A stretch of DNA of 64,000 nt from BPGX01 sp035405785 (GTDB lineage Bacteria > Bacteroidota > Bacteroidia > B-17B0 > Aurantibacillaceae): contig DAONJS010000005.1 in NCBI GenBank assembly GCA_035405785.1, positions 112,150 through 176,149 of the forward strand. The letters run 5' to 3'. The position numbers and the translations under genes are program-made. Below are positions 44,370 through 52,723 of this stretch, piece after piece. Within the stretch, counting starts at the first letter, position 1; each line of letters opens with the position of its first letter. The notes under the pieces are model-generated. The model searched no databases, was not told the origin of the DNA, and was given only the letters and a program-made list of their open reading frames with translations.

Positions 44370-44780
44370 TTATTTCTCTGGATATATTACATAATTTCTT
44401 GGCGTTTCATATAGAATGATTTGTAACTCTAAATGCTTATCAATTTTTGGACGAAGGATATTGTAAATAACAACAGCAATATTTTCTGCAGTAGGATTAA
44501 GATTGCGAAACTCTTCCAAATCTAAATTCAAATTTTTATGGTCAAACTTTTGATGAATTTCTTTTTTGATTAAATCACTTAATACATTTAAATCCATTAC
44601 AAAACCTGTGTTTTTGTCAATTTCCCCAATTACTTTTACATGTAATTCATAATTATGCCCATGAAAATGAGGATTATTGCATTTTCCAAAAACTTTTTGA
44701 TTTGTTTCATCATCCCACTCTGGATTGTGTAATCTATGTGCCGCACAAAATGTTATCTTTTTTACAACTGATGTTTTCAT
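44370..44780 (-). CDS. 6-pyruvoyltetrahydropterin synthase / QueD family
   Basis: 136 residues. Zinc-binding histidines are in CAAHRLHN and in PHFHGHNYEL; the catalytic cysteine is in FGKCNNPHFHGHNY. The GKCNNPxxHGHNY form is closer to 6-pyruvoyltetrahydropterin synthase than to E. coli QueD, but both activities occur in this family: preQ0 (queuosine) or pterin synthesis. No other queuosine gene is adjacent. It is flanked by repeat-rich gaps on both sides. Confidence 0.88.
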   Translation of the reverse strand: MKTSVVKKITFCAAHRLHNPEWDDETNQKVFGKCNNPHFHGHNYELHVKVIGEIDKNTGFVMDLNVLSDLIKKEIHQKFDHKNLNLDLEEFRNLNPTAENIAVVIYNILRPKIDKHLELQIILYETPRNYVIYPEK

Positions 44781-44910
44781 TTAATTTTTAATTTTTTTTT
44801 TATCCTTTTCAATACCAAAATAAATATTTGATTTAATTTTATAATTATTTCATCCCTTCGGGGTTGTTTAATTTTTAATTTTAAAATTAACTAAAAACTA
44901 AACATTAAAA

Positions 44911-44953
44911 ATGCTGACGATGAATGTCAGCATGCCGACATTTTTCGTCGGCA
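44911..44953 (-). repeat. Double-hairpin dispersed repeat, copy 4 (inverted orientation)
   Basis: ATGCTGAC/GTCAGCAT (44911-44918, 44926-44933) precedes TGCCGAC/GTCGGCA (44933-44939, 44947-44953), the reverse order of copies 1-3. It lies just after the superoxide dismutase gene (minus strand), where it may also end transcription. Confidence 0.75.
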
Positions 44954-44970
44954 CTCAAAAATATTCATTT

Positions 44971-45756
44971 TCACTTTTCACTTAAAAGATAATACCTTTC
45001 TTCAACAAATTTCCAATTAATAACCTTCCAGATATTTTCAAGATATTCTGCTCTTCGGTTTTGATATTTCAAATAATAAGCATGTTCCCACACATCAACG
45101 CCCAACAATGGCATTCCTCTATCTTTTTCATCTACTACATCCATTAATGGATTATCTTGATTTGGAGTAGTTACAATTTTTAATTCTTTATTGTTTTTTA
45201 ATATCAACCAGCACCAACCGCTACCAAAAACTTTCAATGCTTTGTCATTAAATTCTTTTGTAAAACTTTCAACGCTTCCAAAATGTTTTGAAATGATTTC
45301 TTTTAATTTTGGAGAAATTTCATTGTTAGGACTAGATGGAGAGGTTAACATTTGCCAGAAAAGAGTATGGTTGTAATGTCCGCCTCCATTATTACGAATG
45401 GCTTTATCAAGTGTAGAAACTTTTTTGAATAATTCTAAAAGTGGTGCATTTTTGAACGCCTGATTTTCCAGTGCTTTATTAAGATTATTCACATAGGCCT
45501 GATGATGTTTGGTATGATGAATTTCCATTGTTTGTTTGTCAATGATGGGTTCAATAGAATTGTAATCATAAGGCATTTTTGGTAATGAATATGGAAATTT
45601 ATCTTGAAAGTGTGCATCAAAAGTAGGTGATTTTTCAGATGTATCAAATGATGTTTCAAAATGTGTAACATTAGCAAACCCAAATGAATTTCTAAGCAAC
45701 CAGCCAAATGCAAATACTGAACTGCTGAGTATAAATTGTCTTCTGTTTTGTTTCAT
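44971..45756 (-). CDS. Superoxide dismutase (Mn/Fe type) with Tat-like signal
   Basis: 261 residues, about 60 longer than cytosolic enzymes at the N terminus. The leader has a twin-arginine-type motif (NRRQFILSSS) and a hydrophobic stretch, so export already folded is likely. The enzyme core is intact: metal ligands H80 (EIHHTKHHQAYVNNLN), H130 (GGHYNHTLFW), Asp and His in DVWEHAYYLKYQN. The GGHxNH and NQDNPLM segments fit the Mn or cambialistic subgroup. It would protect the periplasm or outer surface from superoxide. The last codons S-E-K-stop come from an AGTGAA tract. Confidence 0.92.
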   Translation of the reverse strand: MKQNRRQFILSSSVFAFGWLLRNSFGFANVTHFETSFDTSEKSPTFDAHFQDKFPYSLPKMPYDYNSIEPIIDKQTMEIHHTKHHQAYVNNLNKALENQAFKNAPLLELFKKVSTLDKAIRNNGGGHYNHTLFWQMLTSPSSPNNEISPKLKEIISKHFGSVESFTKEFNDKALKVFGSGWCWLILKNNKELKIVTTPNQDNPLMDVVDEKDRGMPLLGVDVWEHAYYLKYQNRRAEYLENIWKVINWKFVEERYYLLSEK

Positions 45757-45789
45757 ATATTTATTTTTTTTAATCGTTTCAAGTAAAAA

Positions 45790-46296
45790 TTAAAGTTCAA
45801 TCAATAATTGATTTTTTTCTACAGCAGAACCTTTGTTTACAGCAATTTTTTTTACAACACCATCATGAGGGGCTTTCAAAGCATTTTCCATTTTCATGGC
45901 TTCTAAAATTAATATGGTATCTCCCTTTTTTACTGCTTGTCCTTCAGAAACTAATATATTCAATATCTTACCGGGCATTGGGGCTTTTATACTTTCAGAT
46001 TTTTTCACATTCATTTTATCCATTCCTAACTGTTCCAATAGAATATCAAATTTATCTTTTACTTGAATACTCTGCCTTTTGCCATTGATTTTTACAATCA
46101 ATTTTTTTTCATCTGGGATAACTTTTAGTAAAATAATTTCAAATGATTGATTTTTGTATTTGATAAAGTATTGATGTGAATGTGTTTTATGAATTTCAGC
46201 AGTAAATTGGTTATTGTTGATTTTTCCTGATGCAATATTATTGGATAATTGAATTTCTGTAATCAACTTTTCATTATCTAATGTAATGTGATACAT
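45790..46296 (-). CDS. Biotin carboxyl carrier protein
   Basis: 168 residues. The C-terminal 70 residues are a biotinyl domain with the biotin-attachment lysine K135 in LILEAMKMENAL, preceded by KAPMPGKILNILV. The N-terminal part is a variable beta-rich region as in carriers of acyl-CoA (propionyl/acetyl-CoA) or oxaloacetate-type carboxylases. No carboxylase gene is adjacent. It is 33 bases upstream of the SOD gene on the same strand. Confidence 0.88.
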   Translation of the reverse strand: MYHITLDNEKLITEIQLSNNIASGKINNNQFTAEIHKTHSHQYFIKYKNQSFEIILLKVIPDEKKLIVKINGKRQSIQVKDKFDILLEQLGMDKMNVKKSESIKAPMPGKILNILVSEGQAVKKGDTILILEAMKMENALKAPHDGVVKKIAVNKGSAVEKNQLLIEL

Positions 46297-46394
46297 ATAA
46301 TTTTTGGCTCTAAATTTAGATAATAATTTTTAGTAAGTATATGTGAAAAAATCATATAAAATTTATAAATCTATAATTTAATTTTAAAAAAGAA

Positions 46395-46428
46395 AAAAGC
46401 AAAGGTATCTTTCAATACCTTTGCTTTT
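46395..46428 (-). terminator. Terminator after clpB
   Basis: A perfect 14-bp stem (AAAAGCAAAGGTAT with ATACCTTTGCTTTT) and 6-base loop, followed on the minus strand by a T-rich run. It lies 27 bases after the clpB stop and can also work on the other strand. Confidence 0.85.
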
Positions 46429-46454
46429 AATTCAGTGATTCTAGTGTTTCAAAT

Positions 46455-49070
46455 TTACTTCTTATTCACTTTTTCACTTTTATTCAAAAATACAAACTGA
46501 TCAATGTAATCTATTACAATTTTTTCATTGCTTTTTACTTTACCTGCTAATATGGCTTTTGACAATTCATTCAAGATATTCTTTTGAATAGCTCTTTTAA
46601 TTGGTCTTGCTCCAAATTGTGGGTCAAAACCAACATTTGCCAATGCTTCAATAGCATCTTCAGTTAATTCTATGCTGATGTTTTGTTCTTCTAATCTTTT
46701 TGATATTTGTTTGATTTGCAATTTCACAATTTCTTTCACTTGTTCTTTTGTCAATGGCTCAAACATTATGATTTCATCTACTCTATTCAAAAACTCTGGA
46801 CGAATTGTTTTCTTTAATAAATCCATTACTTCTTCTTTTGTTTTTTCAATTACTTCTTCACGATTTTTATCTGATATATTTTCAAAGTTTTCCTGAATGA
46901 TATGTGATCCAAGATTAGAAGTCATTATGATGATTGTATTCTTAAAGTTTGCTGTTCGACCTTTGTTGTCTGTTAATCTTCCATCATCTAAAACTTGCAA
47001 CAATATATTGAATACATCTGGATGTGCCTTTTCAATTTCATCCAATAAAATAACACTATATGGTTTTCTACGCACAGCTTCTGTAAGTTGACCACCTTCG
47101 TCATATCCAACATATCCTGGAGGTGCACCAATTAAACGGCTTACTGAATGTCTTTCCTGATATTCACTCATATCAATTCTGGTCAATGCATTTTCAGTAT
47201 TGAATAAGTATTCTGCAAGTGCTTTGGCCAATTCAGTTTTACCTACACCAGTAGTTCCAAGGAATATAAAAGAACCAATTGGTCTCTTTGGATCTTGCAT
47301 ACCTGCTCTACTTCTTCTTACTGCATCTGCAACACTTCTAATGGCTTCTTCTTGTCCAACAACTCTTTTATGTAATTCTTCTTCTAAATGTAATAATTTT
47401 TCTCTTTCGCTTTGCAACATTTTAGTTACAGGAATTCCAGTCCATGCACTCACAATAGATGCAATATCTTCTGCATCAACTTCTTCTTTTACAAGTTGTT
47501 CGCCTTTTTCTTTAATTTCACTTAATTGTTGTTCTAATTTTGCTAACTCATTATTAGCTTCAACAATTTTTCCATAACGAATTTCAGCAACTTTTCCATA
47601 ATCACCCTGTCTTTCATACATCAACGCTTCGTTTTTTAAATCTTCAATTCTTTGCTTAGTTGCTTGTATTTTTTGAATCAAATCTTTTTGGCTTTGCCAT
47701 TTTGCTCTTATTTGAGATCTTTTTTCTTGAAGTTCTGATATTTTTTTATTGAGTATTTCTACTTTATCATTTTGATTTTCTCTCTTCATTGCTTCACGCT
47801 CAATTTCAAGCTGCATTATTTCACGCTCAATTTCATCCAACTCATAAGGCACAGAATCAATTTGCATTCTCAATTTTGCAGCGGCTTCATCAACAAGATC
47901 AATAGCTTTATCAGGTAAGTATCTATCAGTAATATATCTTACAGAAAGTTCTACAGCGGCTAATATGGCTTCATCTTTTATTCTTACTTTATGATGTGCT
48001 TCATATCTTTCTTTAATTCCTCTCAAAATTGCAATAGCATCTTCTTCAGAGGGTTCTTCAACCATTACTTTTTGAAATCTTCTTTCTAATGCTTTGTCCT
48101 TTTCAAAATATTTTTGGAATTCATTTAAGGTAGTAGCACCAATGGCTCTTAATTCTCCTCTTGCTAATGCGGGTTTTAAGATATTAGCGGCGTCCATTGC
48201 CCCTTCTCCACCTCCACCAGCACCTACTAAAACATGTATTTCATCTATAAACAAAATAATTTCACCTTCACTTTCGGTAACTTCTTTAATTACAGATTTT
48301 AATCTTTCTTCAAATTCTCCTTTATATTTAGCACCAGCGATAAGTGCCCCCATGTCTAATGCATAGATTTGTTTGGTCTTTAAGTTTTCTGGAACATCAC
48401 CATTTACAATACGATGTGCTAAACCTTCTACAATTGCCGTTTTACCAACACCTGGCTCTCCTACTAATACAGGATTATTCTTTGTTCTGCGTGCTAATAT
48501 CTGCAACACTCTACGAATTTCTTCATCTCTTCCAATGACAGGATCTAGCTTTCCACTTCTTGCTTTTTCATTGAGGTTAATAGCATACTTATTCAATGCT
48601 TGATATGTTTCTTCTTGAGTTTGAGAAGTAACATTTTTACCTCTTCTTAATTCGTTGATGGCTAAACGAAGTTCTTTTTCAGTAATACCAGCATCTTTCA
48701 TTAATTGAGATGCCTGACCGCCTGCTAAAAAGCAAGCTAAAATAAGATGATCTAATGACACAAACTCATCTTTCATTTCTTTTGTTAATGCTTGTGCCTT
48801 GTTGATAACTGCTTGCCCTGTAGTTCCCAAATAGGGTTGTCCTCCGCTTACTTTTGGATAACTTTTAATAACACTATCCAAAGATTTAGTAAATACGGAT
48901 ACATTGACATTCAATTTTTTGAGAATAAAAGGCAAGACATTTTCATCTACTTCTTGCACACCTTTTAAGATATGTGCAGATTCAATAGCTTGTTGTTGAT
49001 TTTCAGAAGCAATTTGCACTGCTTGCTGAATAGCTTCCTGTGCTTTTAATGTAAATTTATCTAAGTTCAT
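46455..49070 (-). CDS. clpB: ClpB, disaggregase chaperone
   Basis: 871 residues from ATG 49070 (MNLDKFTLKAQEAIQQAV), which is where Clp N-domain homology starts; the ATG at 49100 lies too close to the -7 box. It has the N domain, AAA1 with Walker A GEPGVGKTAIVEG, the long M-domain coiled coil (about 410-520), and AAA2 with GTTGVGKTELAKAL and the IGAPPGYVGYDEGG pore loop. ClpB works with DnaK, whose gene is divergent next door, to resolubilise aggregates. The last seven codons (SEKVNKK) are written by an AGTGAA-type tract. A -7 box TATATTTG sits at 49109-49116 on the minus strand. Confidence 0.97.
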   Translation of the reverse strand: MNLDKFTLKAQEAIQQAVQIASENQQQAIESAHILKGVQEVDENVLPFILKKLNVNVSVFTKSLDSVIKSYPKVSGGQPYLGTTGQAVINKAQALTKEMKDEFVSLDHLILACFLAGGQASQLMKDAGITEKELRLAINELRRGKNVTSQTQEETYQALNKYAINLNEKARSGKLDPVIGRDEEIRRVLQILARRTKNNPVLVGEPGVGKTAIVEGLAHRIVNGDVPENLKTKQIYALDMGALIAGAKYKGEFEERLKSVIKEVTESEGEIILFIDEIHVLVGAGGGGEGAMDAANILKPALARGELRAIGATTLNEFQKYFEKDKALERRFQKVMVEEPSEEDAIAILRGIKERYEAHHKVRIKDEAILAAVELSVRYITDRYLPDKAIDLVDEAAAKLRMQIDSVPYELDEIEREIMQLEIEREAMKRENQNDKVEILNKKISELQEKRSQIRAKWQSQKDLIQKIQATKQRIEDLKNEALMYERQGDYGKVAEIRYGKIVEANNELAKLEQQLSEIKEKGEQLVKEEVDAEDIASIVSAWTGIPVTKMLQSEREKLLHLEEELHKRVVGQEEAIRSVADAVRRSRAGMQDPKRPIGSFIFLGTTGVGKTELAKALAEYLFNTENALTRIDMSEYQERHSVSRLIGAPPGYVGYDEGGQLTEAVRRKPYSVILLDEIEKAHPDVFNILLQVLDDGRLTDNKGRTANFKNTIIIMTSNLGSHIIQENFENISDKNREEVIEKTKEEVMDLLKKTIRPEFLNRVDEIIMFEPLTKEQVKEIVKLQIKQISKRLEEQNISIELTEDAIEALANVGFDPQFGARPIKRAIQKNILNELSKAILAGKVKSNEKIVIDYIDQFVFLNKSEKVNKK

Positions 49071-49226
49071 AGTTTTTAATTTTGATAAGCAACACAACAA
49101 ATATCGTTCAAATATAAAAAATGTGACAATTAAGCAGGGATAATAAAGTTCTAATTTTTATCAGATACATTTAAATCTTAATTTCAAAATTTCTGACTTT
49201 ATACTTTTATTCATTTCATAAAAAAG

Positions 49227-49267
49227 TGCCATTGTGTCATAAATTCTTTTTAAAATAGCAAATGGCA
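49227..49267. promoter_or_regulatory. Inverted repeat in the clpB-dnaK intergenic region
   Basis: TGCCATT (49227-49233) and AATGGCA (49261-49267) are perfect inverses 27 bp apart, in the 232-bp gap between two heat-shock genes. It could be an operator shared by both. No CIRCE element or clear TAnnTTTG box for dnaK is seen. Confidence 0.35.
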
Positions 49268-49302
49268 TAATCATTGATAACATCAAGCAAAAATCAAAAA
49301 CT

Positions 49303-51189
49303 ATGAGCAAAATTATAGGTATAGACCTTGGAACAACAAACAGCTGCGTTGCCGTAATGGAAGGTAACGATGTGGTAGTAATACCCAATAGCGAAGGAAA
49401 AAGAACTACTCCTTCAGTAGTTGCTTTTTTAGATAATGGTGAAAGAAAAGTTGGCGATCCTGCCAAAAGACAAGCCATTACTAATCCTAAAAGAACTATT
49501 TATTCCATTAAAAGATTTATGGGAAGATTCTACGATGAGGTATTAGATGAAATAAAAAGAGTACCTTATACAGTAGTAAAAGGACCTAACAATACACCTC
49601 GCGTAGAAATTGATGGCAGACAATATACACCACAGGAAATCTCTGCAATGATTCTTCAAAAAATGAAGAAAACTGCAGAAGATTATTTAGGCCATGAAGT
49701 AACAGAAGCAGTTATTACTGTTCCTGCATACTTCAATGATGCACAAAGACAAGCCACCAAAGAAGCTGGTGAAATTGCCGGATTAAAAGTTCGCAGAATT
49801 ATTAACGAACCAACAGCCGCTGCTCTTGCCTTTGGTGAAGATAAAAAAGGTAAGAACATGAAAATTGTGGTATTTGACTGCGGTGGTGGTACACACGATG
49901 TTAGCGTTCTTGAAATGGGCGATGGTGTATTTGAAGTAAAAGCTACTGATGGTGATACTCACTTAGGTGGAGATGACTTTGATCAAGCTATTATTGACTG
50001 GATTGCAGAAGAGTTCAAAAAAGAAGAAGGCGTTGATTTAAGACAAGATCCAATGGCTTTACAAAGATTAAAAGAAGCCGCTGAAAAAGCTAAAATAGAA
50101 TTATCTAGCACTACTACAACAGAAATCAACTTACCTTATATCACTTCTGTAAATAACGTACCTAAACACTTAACAAAAACTTTAACTCGTGCAAAATTCG
50201 AACAATTAGTTGACCATTTAATCAAAAGAACAATTGACCCTTGCAGAACTGCATTAGAAAAAGCAGGACTAAAACCTTCTGACATTGATGAAGTTATTTT
50301 AGTTGGTGGTTCTACTCGTATTCCTGCTATTCAGGCCGCAGTAGAAAAATTCTTTGGCAAAGCACCAAATAAGAGTGTAAATCCAGATGAAGCGGTTGCT
50401 ATCGGAGCTGCTATTCAAGGTGGTGTGCTTACCGGAGAAGTAAAAGATGTATTGCTACTGGATGTTATTCCATTATCTCTTGGAATAGAAACATTTGGTG
50501 GTGTATTCACCAAATTAATAGAAGCGAACACTACTATTCCTACTCGTAAATCTGAAGTATTCTCTACTGCAGCAGATAATCAAACTTCAGTACAAATTCA
50601 TGTATTGCAGGGTGAAAGACCAATGGCAAAAGACAACAGAAGTTTAGGTCAATTTATATTAGATGGTATTCCACCTGCACCTCGTGGAGTGCCTCAAATT
50701 GAAGTAACCTTTGATGTGGATGCCAATGGTATCTTAAATGTAACAGCAAAAGATAAAGCCACTGGCAAAAAACAAAAAATCAGAATAGAAGCAGGTTCCG
50801 GATTATCTAAAGAAGAAATTGAAAGAATGAAAAAAGAAGCAGAATTACATGCCGAAGAAGATAGAAAAGCAAAAGAAAGAGCAGAAAAATTAAATCAAGC
50901 GGATGCTCTTATCTTCCAAAGTGAAAAACAACTTAAAGAATACGGCGATAAAATACCTGCTGAAAAGAAAAGCAAAATTGAAACTGCATTACAAGAATTA
51001 AAATCTGCTTACGAAACTAAAGAGGTAGAAAAAATAGAACCTGCCGTACAAAAATTAAATGAAGCATGGAACGAAGCTGCTACAGATATGTACAATGCTA
51101 CTAATGCTTCTACAAACACAACACAAGAAAACAACGCTGGAACAAATAACTCTGGTCCATCTGATGTAGAATACGAAGAAGTAAAATAA
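49303..51189 (+). CDS. dnaK: DnaK, Hsp70 chaperone
   Basis: 628 residues. It starts MSKIIGIDLGTTNSCVAVMEG, with phosphate-binding DLGTTNS, the VTVPAYFNDAQRQATKEAGEIAGL block, DCGGGTHDVSVLEMGDGVFEV (usual GGGTFD is GGGTHD here), and HLGGDDFD. The substrate-binding domain (LQGERPMAKDNRSLG) and the EEVK-type C-terminal tail are present. It refolds proteins with DnaJ and GrpE; neither is adjacent. A terminator follows directly. Confidence 0.98.
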   Translation: MSKIIGIDLGTTNSCVAVMEGNDVVVIPNSEGKRTTPSVVAFLDNGERKVGDPAKRQAITNPKRTIYSIKRFMGRFYDEVLDEIKRVPYTVVKGPNNTPRVEIDGRQYTPQEISAMILQKMKKTAEDYLGHEVTEAVITVPAYFNDAQRQATKEAGEIAGLKVRRIINEPTAAALAFGEDKKGKNMKIVVFDCGGGTHDVSVLEMGDGVFEVKATDGDTHLGGDDFDQAIIDWIAEEFKKEEGVDLRQDPMALQRLKEAAEKAKIELSSTTTTEINLPYITSVNNVPKHLTKTLTRAKFEQLVDHLIKRTIDPCRTALEKAGLKPSDIDEVILVGGSTRIPAIQAAVEKFFGKAPNKSVNPDEAVAIGAAIQGGVLTGEVKDVLLLDVIPLSLGIETFGGVFTKLIEANTTIPTRKSEVFSTAADNQTSVQIHVLQGERPMAKDNRSLGQFILDGIPPAPRGVPQIEVTFDVDANGILNVTAKDKATGKKQKIRIEAGSGLSKEEIERMKKEAELHAEEDRKAKERAEKLNQADALIFQSEKQLKEYGDKIPAEKKSKIETALQELKSAYETKEVEKIEPAVQKLNEAWNEAATDMYNATNASTNTTQENNAGTNNSGPSDVEYEEVK

Positions 51190-51209
51190 TTCTAAAACCA
51201 TAAAATTAA

Positions 51210-51238
51210 AAAGCCATCCTTTTTGGGATGGCTTTTTT
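51210..51238 (+). terminator. Terminator after dnaK
   Basis: GCCATCC pairs with GGATGGC (51213-51219 with 51226-51232) across a six-base loop, followed by six T residues. Also flanked by A on the left, so it may act for the convergent OmpA-family gene. Confidence 0.9.
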
Positions 51239-51263
51239 GTTTTAAACTAAATATCTTTAAGAT

Positions 51264-52652
51264 TTATAATTTTACAAACTCAACTCTTCTGTTATTGGCT
51301 TTTCCTTGAGGGGTTGAATTATCATCAACAGGCATAGTTTGACCTTTTCCATCCGTTTCCATTCTGCTATCTTCAATACCAAATTCTTTAATTAAAGCAT
51401 TTTTTACTGAAATTGCTCTTTTTTTAGATAACTCTAAATTTTTATCAGGGCTACCATCACTATCTGTATGGCCAATTATTTTTACTCTAACATTAGGATT
51501 TTCTTTTAAAACATTTGCAATTTCCTTTAATACCGGATAGGATTCTGGTTTTATTTTATCACTTCCGCTGTCAAATTTTATTCCAGTTGTTGAAAATTTA
51601 CCTTCGGTAATTAATTTTGAACGGGTATCGGGGGCTCCTACTGCAATTCTAAGATTACTAATAAAATATGCTTCATTTTCAGGATTTAATCCATCATTTC
51701 TAAAATAAATGGAATTGATAGTAGTTTCAGGGCAAAGTCGTGGTAAGTCCCATACTTTTTTTTCATTAAAATAAACTCTCACTCTTCCTTTTTGACGCCA
51801 AATTGATACATGGATATTTTTTTTGTTTTTGTTTACTACAAACTCATCTTGTTCGGCTTCATTTTCCATTATCTTTTCTCCCTTAAAAGAACTATAAACT
51901 AATGTTCGCCCTCTTGTACCACCTGCAGATTCAGGATGAAATCCTATTTCAAAACCTCCGCCATTGTCGATATTTCCTTTATCAAACCTACTAAATTTAT
52001 GAAAAATTTTTCCTATATTTTTTTCGCTTGTAAAACCAACCGCAAAAAATCCACTATAAAAACTTAATTTATCTGTACATACTAAATCAAATTCAACTGT
52101 AAAATTATCAGGCAAATTGCTTACCCATTCTGGATAAAATACACATTCTGAAGTTGTTTTTAGATATTTAGTAGATGAATTATTAAGCAAAACTACTTCG
52201 CCCGAACCATTTGTATTCCATTTTGCTGGAAAATCGCCAACCGCATCTTGACTAAAATCTTCGCTGGCAACAATTTTTTCTCCTGGTATAAAATCAAACT
52301 TAGAATATACAACTAATGATGCATTATCTTTATTAGTTTTAGAATTATCATTTGATTTTGGATTATCTTGATCAGTGGTTACTTGTTCAGAAGTATTTGA
52401 CTCATTATTATTTGTATTGTCTTCATTTTTAGATTTCTTTTTCTTTTTGGTAGCATTTTTTACAGCATCATCAGCACTATCTTCTACTTTATCAACACCT
52501 TTATTTAATCTTTTATCTACTGCTTCTTCTGCCCTTCTCTCCAAGGTATTTTTTGTGTTTTGGAGAATTCTTTCTTTCAAAGTTTGACCAAAAAATGGTG
52601 TGATAAACATACTCAAAAACCCTGCTGTTGAAATTAAAATAATTCTTTTCAT
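51264..52652 (-). CDS. OmpA-family outer-membrane protein
   Basis: 462 residues with a signal peptide (about 1-23, ending FFGQT). A low-complexity lysine/asparagine/serine-rich segment (about 70-110) leads to a beta-rich jelly-roll-like domain (FSQDAVGDFPAKWNTNGSGEVVLL ... NIHVSIWRQKGRVRVYFNEKKVWDL). The last 110 residues are an OmpA peptidoglycan-binding domain (FDSGSDKIKPESYPVLKEIA, IIGHTDSDGSPDKNLELSKKRA, NNRRVEF). It probably tethers the outer membrane to peptidoglycan. Convergent with dnaK. Confidence 0.9.
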   Translation of the reverse strand: MKRIILISTAGFLSMFITPFFGQTLKERILQNTKNTLERRAEEAVDKRLNKGVDKVEDSADDAVKNATKKKKKSKNEDNTNNNESNTSEQVTTDQDNPKSNDNSKTNKDNASLVVYSKFDFIPGEKIVASEDFSQDAVGDFPAKWNTNGSGEVVLLNNSSTKYLKTTSECVFYPEWVSNLPDNFTVEFDLVCTDKLSFYSGFFAVGFTSEKNIGKIFHKFSRFDKGNIDNGGGFEIGFHPESAGGTRGRTLVYSSFKGEKIMENEAEQDEFVVNKNKKNIHVSIWRQKGRVRVYFNEKKVWDLPRLCPETTINSIYFRNDGLNPENEAYFISNLRIAVGAPDTRSKLITEGKFSTTGIKFDSGSDKIKPESYPVLKEIANVLKENPNVRVKIIGHTDSDGSPDKNLELSKKRAISVKNALIKEFGIEDSRMETDGKGQTMPVDDNSTPQGKANNRRVEFVKL

Positions 52653-52723
52653 AAATTTAAATTTTTAATTTAAAATTTGCAGCAAGTATAAAAAAAAAAA
52701 TTCAAAAAATAAAAAACTCTATT

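Noticed and set aside
49261..49277. A sigma-54-like TGGCA...TTGA sequence before dnaK
   Set aside because: GG and the -12 pair are at the right distance, but the -12 element lacks the GC and no enhancer-binding protein is in sight. It overlaps the inverted repeat and remains unproven.
49161..49478. A 105-codon minus-strand frame over the dnaK 5' end
   Set aside because: It is antisense to the highly conserved DnaK N terminus and has no family features; dnaK is certain.
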